Source: Basidiobolus meristosporus CBS 931.73 (taxonomy: Eukaryota > Basidiobolomycota > Basidiobolomycetes > Basidiobolales > Basidiobolaceae). From it: a stretch of 51,856 nucleotides of DNA. Made by a program: the position numbers and the translations under genes. Position 1 is the stretch's first letter. Every line of letters starts with the position of its first letter. The DNA is taken from the NCBI GenBank assembly GCA_002104905.1, contig MCFE01000626.1, positions 1-51,856 of the forward strand, read 5' to 3'. The notes under the pieces were generated by a model. It made no database searches. It was not told the origin of the DNA and was given only the letters and a program-made list of their open reading frames with translations. This document shows, piece after piece, positions 24,068 to 34,582 of this stretch.

Positions 24068-25636
24068 CTACTGGGTCTTGGCAGATGCCTTGCGGGAGAG
24101 CAAGGCGGCGATAGGCTGGTCGTCTTCGTCGTCCGATGCGTCGTTCGACTTGGTCGAGCTGGGCGTGCGACGAGTCAACCCTGTGGATCGGGACGGGTAG
24201 TTCCATCCCGACACGTAATCATCGTCATGATCGTCCATGGTCTCCTCGTTGGGATCTATTAGGGATTTGCTTTCTTCCGAGTCGGTCTCGTAATCGGACT
24301 CCCTACTGTTCAGAGCCGAGGTTTCGCCGTGCTTGAAGTGCTCGCTGGGTACCTGAAGCCATGGGACACCAAGTCTTGGTCCCTCCGGCCCCGGCTCGGC
24401 AATGCTGGTGGTGATGTGCTTGGAACGAGATTGTTTCTTGGCAAGAAGGTACTCTGGAGGTGGCCAGATAACGGGGGTAGCTAGAGAGAGAATTAGTACC
24501 AGACGGGGGCGAATTCGAGGCAAGAGTTGCAATACCAAGTCCTTTCGCAACCGGATACATCAGACCATCCCCAGGAGCCTTCTGGGGCCACATCCAGAGC
24601 AGGATGTTTCGACCCAGCACCTCTCTGATGTTCTCCAACACTCCGAGATCGTACGGGAACTTCACCTAAACTCCGATTCGGTAAGTATGTGCAGTCGGCA
24701 GGGGAAAAAGCCGCGAATACCCTTGAGATCTGCTTTCTTTCGACCATCTCGTCGATCTTCTCGTTTTCCAGGTACTCGATGTTGGTGACGTTCAGGATCA
24801 GGCTCCAGAGTTGGTAGATGCTCAGGCCTAGAACGCACAGGAATATGACCATGTCCAACAGAAATGCCGAGAATAGGACGGCCAGCTCGAAGTTGGAGGG
24901 TGTGTTCTCGTCCCAGAGCTTGTTGAGGAACAAAGGTGGATGAGTGATCCAATTCTGGTGACAAGGAGCTGAAAACCCCCCACTTACTCTGTTGTGGATG
25001 GAATCATCGTAGATCTGGAATCCGCGTCCAAACAAAACGTATAGCGCGTAGAAGGTGGCTATATCGACATAGGCCAGGAAGCGAACGAAATGGGGGTAGT
25101 TGAAGTGGCCCACACAATTGTTGAGCCAGGCACCTAAGCGTGAGAAAATTAGAGCGTGCCTGCTGAAAGCCGTCTGTGCATACTTACAATGATGATCCAT
25201 CTTCAAAACACAGCTAGAAAAGAAAGCATGTTCAGCTTGATAGACTCTAACGCCTTGCCTACACTACTACAAAAACGAACCGATTGCAAGCGCTGCAGTG
25301 ATGCGCCCGGGGTGGCTTGTACACGCTGCAGGTACGACAGAACCTTGGGGACTCTACGTTACTCTTCTTCACCTCAATGACCGTCACCTCCCCTTCCAGC
25401 TGGGGTGTCCATTCCCAAGGAACCTTTCCTGGATCGGTTGTGATGGCCAGATAGTAATTGACACAGAGCAGAGCCAAAATGATATTGAAGATAACCAGAT
25501 GTCTCACGGGGTTGTTGAAGTACGGAAGAATCCCGTAAACCTGAACCGAAATCCCGATGAAGGAGATGGCGAATACTACCAATAACACGATGGTATGCGA
25601 CCACTTAAACTGATAGGGTTTTTTGTTGGTGAACAT
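24068..25636 (-). CDS. DHHC palmitoyltransferase, Pfa4-like
   Basis: Attaches palmitate to Cys residues of target proteins at the ER/Golgi membranes. From the ATG at 25636 there are two N-terminal membrane segments (around HTIVLLVVFAISFIGI and VRHLVIFNIILALLCV). The Cys-rich domain follows (FCRTCSVYKPPRAHHCSACN), then the catalytic DHHC split by an intron (GAT CAT CAT T/GT) and WLNNCVGHFNYPHFVRF. Two more membrane segments follow (to about 24840). A PYDLGVLENIREVLG block near 24640 is the motif seen in Pfa4. The C-terminal tail is acidic and Ser-rich, to TAG at 24068. The residue after DHHC is Ala rather than the usual Pro. Introns are numerous and short. Confidence 0.92.
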
Positions 25637-26195
25637 GGCTGTAGAAACCAGCAGTATAAGTTACTGTAATCAGAAGGGTTGGCGGCAACATGCGATACAA
25701 CTGGGTTCTGAATCAATGATCTGGAAATGATCTGAGAATATTCCTCATCCCATAATCAGAATAGACTATAAAATGGTTGGCCTATTCTACGGTATCATTG
25801 TTCTTACCAACTTGTTGGCAGCGGCCGAAAATACCCTCTTTGAGGGCCTATAATGATCGCGCTATTTTGCTCCCAAGTTGCAGATGGTAAAGTCCCGTGT
25901 TATCTGCTGCGTGAAAAACGTCCTCTAACGTTCTTGCAGTTCGTCTTATCGGGAATATCTTATTACTTTACAAATTCAAAACCAAATCTATATATCATCG
26001 ATTTCTGACCTAACAATCAAGTGAACCAAGCCTATGGCAGGTTGCTCGCAATGGAGCTACATACGTGTTGACTACGTTGTAGTAGTTGAGTGTACGGTGT
26101 GAGAGTAAAAATCAACCAGTGTGACGTAATAAATAAATATCAAATAGCTCATAAATTCGGTTCTGTGTGGGTTCGAAGTCTTTGTGTTAAGTGAA
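25637..26195. other. Divergent intergenic region
   Basis: This 0.56 kb lies between the divergent Pfa4-like and PAC2 genes and should hold both promoters. It is AT-rich near the PAC2 side. A 26-codon frame at about 25771-25851 starts with a hydrophobic stretch, but I cannot join it to further exons with confidence. I see no RNA gene. Confidence 0.4.
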
Positions 26196-27334
26196 ATGAA
26201 TACCTTCCAGCCACTAGAGAAATTTGCTTTTTCGCAATTGCACGGTAGCACCTTGCTTTTGGTACATGTTCAGCGGTCGTTCCATTCTCCCGATTGATAT
26301 TAACCTTGGATCCTTAGCCTTCGGTCTCTATCGGAAATGTACCCCAATTAACTCTCGATCTACTTATTTCGACCCTTGGCCTGCAGAAAGTGGGCTTCCT
26401 GGACGACGCCTGTGTCCACCAGATCGCAGGCAGTAACGCATTCGGTCAGAGCACTGGAATCACCGTCTCGTTGGAGGGTACTTTTCTCTTATTATGAACG
26501 CTTGTTGGATCAAGCTTACCTACTCTGTACAGTGTTTCAAACCAAGGACCAACAATGGACCCTAGTGCAACAGAGAGCCCCAGCTTTTAAAGTACTTCTT
26601 CACGCATGCTATCAGCACGTACAACAGCGACTGATCTGTCGTTTTTAGAAAAAGTGGCACCAATTCGCCCGCAACTTGGTGGAGTTCATCAAGGCGGCTC
26701 AGTTCAAGCAAGTGATATTGCTTTCCGGCTTTGATTCCTTTGGCAGAACGGAGGTCCAACTTCAAGGGTACTGGGCATCCCTTTTCTAGGCCTTGCTGGT
26801 GTACTCGATTCACGAACACTTTCTGTTTTTACATATAGCCCGCCCCTTCGCTACCTAGCCACCCCCACCTTTCCCGAAGAGATTGTTCAACGCCTGACAC
26901 AACTAGGTATTGGCGAATTCGAGCGTACTCACGTTAATCGCCATGGCGAGGTGATACACGACGACGAAAAGACCCCATATATCCCAGGGGGAGGAATGAC
27001 CAAATACTTCTTGTCCGAATGCCAAGCAAACGAGATTCCCCTCATGGTGGTTCTTGTCTTCTCCACCGAAGGAGGTAAGCACCTCCCCCCCTTGTCACTT
27101 AAGAACCCCCGTAACAAACCCATCTTTACGTCAGACAACATTCCGGACGGGATTTTGCTTGCCAATTTGCTGAATTCGCTGTTTCAACTACTGCCACCCG
27201 AAGGTAACTTCAAGGATTGGCTTGCCGACCTCATGTCCAGCTCACTAACGCTTCACCCAGGTGCCCAATGGACGCCGCCAGTTAGTTGGGAACACCTCTA
27301 CGGAACCCAAACACAGCAAATATTGTATGATTAA
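26196..27334 (+). CDS. Proteasome assembly chaperone 2 (PAC2/PSMG2, Pba2-like)
   Basis: PAC2 works with PAC1 to build the 20S proteasome alpha ring. From the ATG at 26196 the first exon reads MNTFQPLEKFAFSQLHGSTL. Later exons give VGFLDDACVHQI (about 26390), QRAPAF, then FARNLVEFIKAAQFKQVILL and SGFDSFGRTE. The family signature IPGGGMTKYFLSECQ lies at about 26982-27030, followed by MVVLVFSTEGDNIPDGILLA across an intron. The gene ends near GAQWTPPVSWEHLYG with stop at 27332-27334. About seven introns. The match to PAC2 family order is clear; the exact edges of the second exon are not. It converges with the ubiquitin protease gene. Confidence 0.88.
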
Positions 27335-27396
27335 GCGTTCATTTCAGTATGTAATATTGGCTCGGAAGAAATGCTCGGTTGAAATAAAAATCCCGT

Positions 27397-29232
27397 TTAT
27401 TTTAATGCCTCGTAGAAGAGCATATACGCTTCGCAGCCTAGCACCTCCTCCAAAGGCACTTCCTCCACTTTGTCATCAGATATCCTGAGCCAGCTGCAGT
27501 CCTCGCGTCTGCGGTAGGTGGCGAAGTGACCGGAATAATGACTTCCATAATGAACGACCACCGATCGGAGGGTGTACAGTGCGTGGTTGTCTGGGGAAGA
27601 TGGCCGGTAGGTGGAGATCGGCTTTAGCGGCGAGAGCGAGAGGTGGCCGTCCGTGCAGTATGGGCTCAAGTCCAGCTGGACCGGAAACTCGACCAGACAT
27701 GGATTCTTGGCGAGCATTCCGTTGGACAGATAGATGGATCGCGCGAGATGAAGGCACAGAACGGGTGGTGGTCGGGCGAACATCACCTGTTTTGTCGTGT
27801 GCTTGCTGGTGATACGAGTGATCTTGACCTCGGGCTATATTGCAGAATGGTTAGTGAGCGGCCACCAAATCCAGTAGAAACCTATGTGCCCTACCAGCTC
27901 AGCGGATACATCTCTAGCTAAAGCATCTTCGACCAGGGACAAATTGCTCTGTAGCTGCAACGTCTTGGCCTGGGTAGTTGCTTTGCTCAGAGCCTCCTTG
28001 ATGCGGCATCTGGTTGCATTCAAAGAGCATTGACGGCAGTTGAAGTCGGTGAGGGAGTCTATGCTGGTGTAGTTTCTTAGGCATTCCTTCAAAGTGCATC
28101 TGGCCTGGGCCCATCATGTCAGTGGCATCCTATGAAACGGAGCATGCAACTTACTGTCTGAGGGAGAGTGAGTGAGATGTTGTCAAATGCAAAATGCTTG
28201 ATCGTGTCCTAGATGAGGGGGCTCGTTAGCTTGGGGATGTTTGGCCCGCCGCTATCTAGGCTGCTAACCGTATAGCCACACTGAACACACGAGATTCGAT
28301 GGGCGGCGAATCCGGTGAATGGGTTGCGAACCATGCGAAGGGATGCCTTTTTCCTGGAGAATTAGCTCAATCTGCTAGCCGAGTTGCACATGGATACATA
28401 ATACGATCTTACCTCTGACCTCTGGTCATCCAAATCCAACGGAGAGATCGATAATTTGCGCGAGAAAATATCTTCTGCCTCTTCGCTGAGCCAGCTACTG
28501 ATTAGTTGAAATAGCTCTTGAGCATCCTTGAGGAGAAGGAGGAGTGGGTTAGTGCGTTTGTGACGTAGGCAAGTTGGTCTGGGTATTCACCTGTTCTTGT
28601 CGGCTGGAAACCCAGCTTTTCTTCTTTTCAAGGGAGCTCAGTATATCATATGGCGAGTAAACTTGCTTGTGCTTTAAAGGACGGCTGAGTTCTGCTTGAG
28701 AAGCCCTGTTTAGTCTCCTGGTCCGGGGTCACTCTGAGTGACACGTACCTTTGAGGGTAAGGTATAACGAACGAGTAATGGGCATTGTTTTCTCTGGATT
28801 TTCTGGCAATTGATCTTTACAGCAACCAGCCAAGTAATTCCTCAAATGGTCTAGTGAGGCTAAACTCTGAAAACCCCACGAACGGCGTAAGTGGAGCTGT
28901 TACACACGTCATTGAGGAAGACTTTGAGAGTTACCTGGAGAATGGAGTTCAGAAAACAAGTGTTTCCAAAGTTCTGGAGCCCCGTGTAGTACGAGCGTGT
29001 TGCTGCTGAGCAGAAAGGAGAGATAGAATAAGCGCCAGTTTCTGAAAAAGTCTGGCTTCCACATACCCTGCCCAACCTTCCTACTTCTCTTCTTTCGCCT
29101 CTTTCTACCGGACACCAAGGGCTCAGTCGAAGGGTAATTTGAGTAAATGGACAATGCAAGTAAGACCGACGCTACTCCAGTCGCACATTGTAAAGCGAAT
29201 ACTGGTACTTTTTCCGAATTCAAGTTGAACAT
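27397..29232 (-). CDS. Membrane-anchored ubiquitin-specific protease (USP30/Ubp1-like)
   Basis: A Cys-protease deubiquitinase. The ATG at 29232 opens a short N-terminus with one hydrophobic membrane segment (VFALQCATGVASVLLALSIY), followed by a basic run (RKRRKKRSRK), an arrangement typical of a single-pass organelle anchor. The Cys box YTGLQNFGNTCFLNSILQ (about 28987-28936) holds the catalytic Cys. Middle exons include QDAQELFQLISSWL, then Cys pairs CVQCGY and CRQC that fit the zinc-binding finger of USPs. The His box VVHYGSHYSGHFATYRR is at about 27560-27510, and the domain closes with AYMLFYEALK at TAA 27397. The USP30/Ubp1 assignment rests on the N-terminal anchor plus size; whether it sits on mitochondria or ER is not visible. 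Confidence 0.9.
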
Positions 29233-29414
29233 CTGAGTCCAACGGTATATTGTACCGCACCGCCCAAGATGTATCCAAACCAAATTTGTCCCACCACTCA
29301 AAACTGCCCGATTCGTGTTGATCAATGATTTTTGGTCTACTCGCGATATATTCATTTGGCTAGTTGATCCGAGTTTATTGCCTACACATTGATGAAAAAG
29401 ATGGGATTTGATGG

Positions 29415-29960
29415 TTATGTTGAGGTAAGGAATTTGGAAAGCACGATCACTAGTGCCGTCCATGGAAGGGGGTTCTCTGTAGCACGTGAGCCGGAACTGG
29501 GCACGGCAGTCGCCGTCCCTGCCGACCCTTTGGTGGTTGAGGTGGAGGTGGAGGTGGAGGTAGAGGCTGGCTTGACTCCTAAGGTGGAAGTGGTGGCCAC
29601 CGTAGTAGTTGAGGGCTTGCTCGCAGAGTTTGACTGGGCTTGACTGGGCTGTGACTGGAAATGATCATTGATGCACTTATCGCGGCATTGTGCCCATTGG
29701 TTGGTATCAGCAGTATTACACTGTCGTACACACTGGATTGTGTCTTGAACTTGAGCGTCATTCGGCCCAGGGACATTGAAGCACGAAGCAATACAGTTTA
29801 CATCGGTTCCACATTTTTTGCTCTGCACGCATTGCTCGCGAGGGTCGACAGTTGGGGCTGAGGATTGGCTGCTGGACGATGGTGTCTGCCCCGATGCAAG
29901 TAGAGCCAATACCAAGGCAAGAGTAGCTGTGTTGAAGACTGCGCGGTAGATAGAAGGCAT
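29415..29960 (-). CDS. GPI-anchored Cys-rich secreted protein
   Basis: A single-exon 181-residue protein from the ATG at 29960. It has a signal peptide (MPSIYRAVFNTATLALVLAL, cleavage probably after the SGQ region), then a compact domain with eight Cys (spacing QCVQSKKC, NCIASC, QCVRQC, QCRDKC) in about 65 residues, then a Ser/Thr-rich stretch with an ST repeat at about 29535-29560 on the minus strand, and a hydrophobic C-terminus preceded by small residues (a GPI signal). This is the layout of fungal cell-surface proteins; the role is unknown. It is likely displayed on the wall or plasma membrane. AAGTA/AGGTA patches surround the gene and no intron is seen. Confidence 0.85.
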   Translation of the reverse strand: MPSIYRAVFNTATLALVLALLASGQTPSSSSQSSAPTVDPREQCVQSKKCGTDVNCIASCFNVPGPNDAQVQDTIQCVRQCNTADTNQWAQCRDKCINDHFQSQPSQAQSNSASKPSTTTVATTSTLGVKPASTSTSTSTSTTKGSAGTATAVPSSGSRATENPLPWTALVIVLSKFLTST

Positions 29961-30581
29961 GGCAAGTTTGTTGGGTACTTTTGCGCTCTGAGGTATTTAT
30001 GTGCTTGGAGATACAAAGTAGCCTATTCTATCTTATATGACACAAAGGGATACAAAGCAACCCATTCTAGCGGCCCTATTATTACCATCGTTAACCTTGA
30101 ACAATGTGCGGATCCCTTAACTATTGTTGCCATCTTTACCCTAATCTACACAATGCCCCATTCTAACCTCTAACCCACTGGCAATAATCCAGAACGGACA
30201 ATAGACCAACGGAATTCTTCGCCACTATGTCTACCAATGATCTACCAGACCACACGTTCTACATTTCAACTCCACGGACTGATGTGGAGAATGTTGCATT
30301 CACTCGTTGCTGGCGTGTAGAGATGTGCACGAGAAAGGTGTAGAGATGCGCACGAAAAAGGTGTAGAGATGTCTTGATTTCGCTCTTCTCTTGGCCAAAC
30401 GATCATGTGTGGTGATTCATGCATGCAACCATGATGCAGCAGTCATCCGAGAATCTCGTGGCTGGAGTCGTTGGCAACGAGATTGTTGACACCAAGGGGA
30501 GCCGCACACCAAATAAAAGCCCTCGATCTTAGGTCAGTTAGCCCACTCTGACATCGCCAAGTATTCCACATCCTGCTCAGC
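29961..30581. other. Promoter-rich gap with 20-22 bp tandem repeat
   Basis: This 0.6 kb separates the GPI protein gene and the zinc-finger gene (divergent). At 30317-30372 the unit GTGTAGAGATGYGCACGARAAAG occurs in tandem about 2.5 times. No other feature is recognised. It probably holds both promoters. Confidence 0.6.
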
Positions 30582-31226
30582 ATGCTTCAAGTTAGCAAAC
30601 ACAACCTGGATACGATCCTCCTTCCAGGCGATAAGATGGAGAACGTAAGTGGCGAAAGACCATTCCCTTGCACCATATGCACAAAAGCGTTTCGGCGTCG
30701 CGAGCATCTGACTCGACACATTCGAACCCACACCGGCGAGAAACCCTACCCCTGTACCTTCCCTGGGTGCCAGAAACGATTCTCTCGCTCGGACGAGCTC
30801 TCAAGACACACCCGCACCCACACCAGACGTTCCCAGAACAACGCGCCATTTGCCACTCACCCCTATTTCCCGTTCAATAGCGATCTTAACTACAAGAGCC
30901 GGCTTTTCGGCCTTGGCCATTCCAGAATCGATGCGTACTTGACAGACTGCTCGTCTGAGACTGCCAACATCTGGAACATCACCGGCTCCCCCAGCATGTA
31001 TCAACCGATACCGGTGAGGGCTACCGACTACTTCAGCTTCCAGGAAATCCCCGGGGGAATGAGCCCGGCAGAGTCCATCAGCTCTTTTGGTACCAGTAGT
31101 ACCAACCCGAAGGAGAACGACGACCTTGTCAGCCCCGCATTCGGCTTTAGCCACGGAGCTCATCCTTTCGCCCGAGCTGAAGATGAACGAAAGCTACCTC
31201 CCATCGAGCGTCTACCCGGAATCTAA
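30582..31226 (+). CDS. Mig1/CreA-like C2H2 zinc-finger factor
   Basis: A DNA-binding regulator of the Mig1/CreA/Egr-like class. Two adjacent C2H2 fingers lie at about 30657-30815: [20 protein letters not shown], then [20 protein letters not shown], joined by the TGEKPYP-type linker. The helix residues RREHLTRH and RSDELSRH match the pattern that in Mig1/CreA binds GC-rich sites in glucose repression. The remaining 130 residues or so are low in recognisable structure, rich in Ser and Pro, with [18 protein letters not shown] and a final [11 protein letters not shown]. The single exon is unusual here. A second in-frame ATG (30636, [12 protein letters not shown]) could be the start instead. The target genes are unknown. 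Confidence 0.88.
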   Translation: MLQVSKHNLDTILLPGDKMENVSGERPFPCTICTKAFRRREHLTRHIRTHTGEKPYPCTFPGCQKRFSRSDELSRHTRTHTRRSQNNAPFATHPYFPFNSDLNYKSRLFGLGHSRIDAYLTDCSSETANIWNITGSPSMYQPIPVRATDYFSFQEIPGGMSPAESISSFGTSSTNPKENDDLVSPAFGFSHGAHPFARAEDERKLPPIERLPGI

Positions 31227-31482
31227 CCACAGGGACATTTACTAGAGCGTTTACCGGGAGTCTGACCACATAAACTTTCATTCGAGCTGTTCAGCTTACA
31301 CGCATATACACATCCTTCATTTCAAGTTAATAAAGCAGATATCCGCAGATATCCATTTTGCCCTGCATCCCCTGCATCTGGGAGGCACTCACAGGCTGAA
31401 TGAAGTGCCGTTTATTCCGTATCATTGCCATTGCATGCGTCTCCCTTTACAGGATTGGTGTTTCGGTGGAATGGTTTCGTGT

Positions 31483-33263
31483 TTAAAATATACAGTTTCG
31501 TAGAAGAATGAGTAGGGAAAACAAAAAATGGCCAAAATACAATGGTGAGTTGGGGGGGGGGCTCTCTACCCCGCTTTCCTCAACTGTACGTAGTCCAGTA
31601 CCTTGGCATGAGAAGAAACCGTTAGCAACGAGGGAAAGTGCAGATCCTGAAAACCCAGTTACCAATCCAGTTTTCCACGAATCCCTGTCCGAGACGATCT
31701 CAAAGCCGACGTCCGCGTAACAGTAGCTTCCGTCAACGACAAGCTGCTGGGGTGCCACCAGATCGAACCATCCGATCCCTGCCGTGCGCTGAAAAAAACT
31801 TATCCCAGGATCCAACTCCACGAAGTGACCCTTCTCGATCTCCTCGGATTTATTGGGCAGCGTCACGAACCGGTCCGCCCCGCTTTCCAGCTCGAATTCT
31901 TCCGGCACTCCCTTCGGAAATGGGTTAGGTTGCTGCTTGCGAACGGTTCGCTTCCTCTCCACTTACCAGTACCCGGGCTACGAAGAGAGTGTTGCGCATA
32001 TAGGATCGATGAAAGACTTTGATCTTCCATATGACATCGTAGCGCCCGCGAGGCACGCCTTCTAATGTAGCTTTTGACTTTGTTGGAATGAGGATAAGTA
32101 ACCCACTCGGCGCAACGAAACACCTGGCCCACTTACATAGAATCCATAGAAATCGTTCAGGCACAAAACCATACCAGAGGCGCTATACCAACAGTTAGTC
32201 GGCGGGAAACGCAAGGAAAGGGTTCACTCGAAAGGCTACCTGAATTCGTCGTATTCCCGAAAAGAGTTGGATCCTTGGCCTTGTCTGGCGAACCCATTGG
32301 CAATGGATATCCTCATGACCGCTGAAAAATCCCCGTTAGCCTTGACCCCTTCGATGATCATACCCGTGCAATACTAACATTTCTCCTTGTAAACCTCTTT
32401 ACACTTTTGACCGATGCCCAGGGTACGCAGGTGGTGTCTGCCAAATCGACGGCTTGGGAAGAGTCAACGATACATTCGGTAGATGTCGGTGGGCAATACA
32501 AAATCTCTAGCTTACCAGACCATCATGCGCCATAGTCGATCGTCTTGGCAGAGCTCATTGAAGTATTTACAGACCTAGAATGCAAACGCCTCGTTAGTCT
32601 TCTGTCAGGCAAGCTGTATGCGTGTGCGTGTATGGCGCAAGATGTTCACTCAGCAGACACTCTTGCTCTAGCGAAGTGATAGAAATTCAGGCCCTCTTCA
32701 AAAAGAAGTGAGAGCAATTCGAGAGGAAGCTGCGAAAGGGAGCCAAACAGTGGCGCACGTGACCGTGCCCCTTTGCCTTCATCAGAAGCGAGGCTTTCTT
32801 TTACGCGTAAGAAAAACCGAAGCCACCCAACTCCCAACACTCCTCCCCCAAAAGCACACACGAACAAAAAAGCACACGGGTGAAGCGAAGGGAAACCAAC
32901 CTGGCACACTCTATAAATATCTTGGCCACTAAGAAAGGAGAATATCAGCAGCACGATCTCAGCCGGTAGCGAGATTAAGGGCGTGGTGGGATTGTTCTTG
33001 TCCCAGGTGTGATTTTGCATGTGTACGTTTGAACTGAGCGAGCCGTGATTGTCGTGATTGCTGCACGAGGAATCGTTTGGTTGTGGCTTGTTTGGGCTCC
33101 CCTGGTTGTGATTCAACAGTTGTATGCCGTTCGTACCCCCAAAAGGGGCGTTTTCCCCCTGGCCGCCAGCACTACTTCTGATGGGTAAACATTTTGCTGA
33201 GTGTGAAGGATAGACTAGATTACGTGGTTGACTTTCGGCTTTCTGAAAGTTGATATCGGTCAT
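31483..33263 (-). CDS. F-box protein with possible PP2-like C-terminus
   Basis: F-box proteins are substrate receptors of SCF ubiquitin ligases. The ATG at 33261-33263 begins an N-terminal low-complexity region rich in Asn, Gln, Ser and His. The F-box (about 32970-32885) reads TPLISLPAEIVLLIFSFLSG, then QDIYRVCQ. Later exons include a Trp-containing LCQDDRLWRMMVW segment (about 32550-32515) and GRYDVIWKIKVFHRSYM (about 32050-32000). The last part (about 31930-31600) reads GHFVELDPGISFF, then YADVGFEIVSDRDSWKTGLV, which reminds me of the phloem-protein-2-like domain that follows F-boxes in other eukaryotes. That similarity is by eye and tentative. Many short introns; stop taken at 31483, but the last exon could end earlier. 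Confidence 0.75.
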
Positions 33264-33668
33264 GAAATATAGAGGACTCTATTTTGGGAGCGGGGGAGTA
33301 AGCAGAGAGGAGATGGAGAACTTCTAAAAATTAAGCTTGTCGTCAGTGTGTAGTCAAGGTATATTGATAGGCACTCCTAGAAAATTCGCAAAAAAACCGC
33401 CTAAACTAGAATGTCCAAAAGGATGACCCCACAAAAGGAATTCGAAGTAGCTAAGGTATGTGTTACTGATGTGTACAGGGGAGCCAATGATACAAGTGGG
33501 CCCTTAATTTTGGGGGGAGAAAGTGAGTATTCGGGAATAGATAATCAACAGATGGATGCAATCTGACATCCAGCAATGTGCCAATCCGGGATAAATGAGC
33601 TAATTATGGTTTATTAGGTATGTTGGCGTTTATTACTCTATGACATGTCTAAGCATACAGCTCCGAAG
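33264..33668. other. Intergenic gap
   Basis: AT-rich, between the F-box gene start and the superoxide dismutase stop. It should contain the F-box promoter and the dismutase 3' UTR. No small RNA or repeat is recognised. Confidence 0.4.
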
Positions 33669-34329
33669 CTATTTGCTGTATCCTACATGTGATTATCGGT
33701 AAGGCACTGGCATAGCATAGTATCATGGCCAAGGCTGACTTACCAATGATTCCACAGGCGATTCTTTTCCCGGCGTCCCCCGTCTCTTTGGAGCCTGGAG
33801 CCTCGCCATGGCCCAGGTTGTCTTCTTTTTCATGGATCACTATGGAACGACTGTCGAATGGTTAGCCACAGGCGAGAGGTGATTCGCGGGCTTGCACTTA
33901 CCCGACAATACTATTTCCGCCGTGCAACCTGATAAGGCTGTCGTGAAGCACGAACACCACATTCCCTGCGCTATCAGAGACGATGTTCCCAAGGTCACCG
34001 ACATGTCTGTCGGAGTCTTTGGGTGCTGAATGGGTTTTGTTATGTGGGTTGTAGTGAGGCCCAGCGTTGCTGCACTCGTTGCCAATGTCCCCATACTGGT
34101 GGATGTGCAATCCATGCTTGCCTGGGGTGAGGCCAGTCAGATTACCGTGAACGGCCACTATATCATCGTCGTTCATTTGAGTGAAACGAATGGTTCCTTT
34201 TATGGCTGGATTAGGGTTATCTATAAATGCGGTTGCCCGATATACCTCAGGCACAAAGGCGTAACTGTAAGGACGACCCAACACGCTCCATATAAGCGAA
34301 GCTAGCGATAGAGCCTTGGAACCGCGCAT
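33669..34329 (-). CDS. Secreted Cu/Zn superoxide dismutase
   Basis: Dismutates superoxide to oxygen and hydrogen peroxide. Three exons (33902-34329, 33744-33850, 33669-33682) give a 182-residue protein. An N-terminal signal peptide ([18 protein letters not shown]) precedes the fold, so the enzyme is probably extracellular or in the secretory pathway. Metal ligands are visible: [20 protein letters not shown] supplies two copper-side His, the disulphide Cys and the bridging His; HYNPHNKTH and RHVGDLGNI supply zinc ligands including Asp; and [16 protein letters not shown] supplies the last copper His. The second disulphide Cys is in RIACGIIG. The last coding exon is only 14 nt including the stop (TAG at 33669-33671). 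A GGTTA-type repeat lies just upstream of the ATG. Confidence 0.93.
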
Positions 34330-34340
34330 TTAAAAGTGAG

Positions 34341-34376
34341 TTAAGGTTAGGTTAGGTTTGGTTAGGTTAGGTCAGG
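34341..34376 (+). repeat. GGTTA-type pentanucleotide repeat
   Basis: Several copies of GGTTA with variants (AGGTTAGGTTAGGTTTGGTTAG) lie 12-50 bp upstream of the dismutase ATG, in its leader or core promoter. The unit is five bases, not a canonical six-base telomere repeat. Confidence 0.8.
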
Positions 34377-34582
34377 CCAAGTCAAGTCAGGTCTGCTACG
34401 CTTGTGAGTCCCGCCGCTTAAATACACACAACACAAGAAATGCCATCATTATCATCGGAAATAAAGAACATTCGTTACGAATTCTTATTGTCTAGTGTAC
34501 TTTATATCATTGTTCATCAATGTGGATTTGTAGATTTGTAGATTCGTTACAATCACCACATATTGGAGTGTTTCCAATGTCT

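Noticed and set aside
25771-25851. Small hydrophobic ORF, possibly first exon of a Yos1-like protein
   Set aside because: The 26-codon frame has no donor site that joins it to a matching second exon, and similarity is limited to hydrophobic character.
34341-34376. Interstitial telomere repeat
   Set aside because: The unit is GGTTA (five bases) with variants, not TTAGGG, and it lies in a gene leader; a plain microsatellite explains it.
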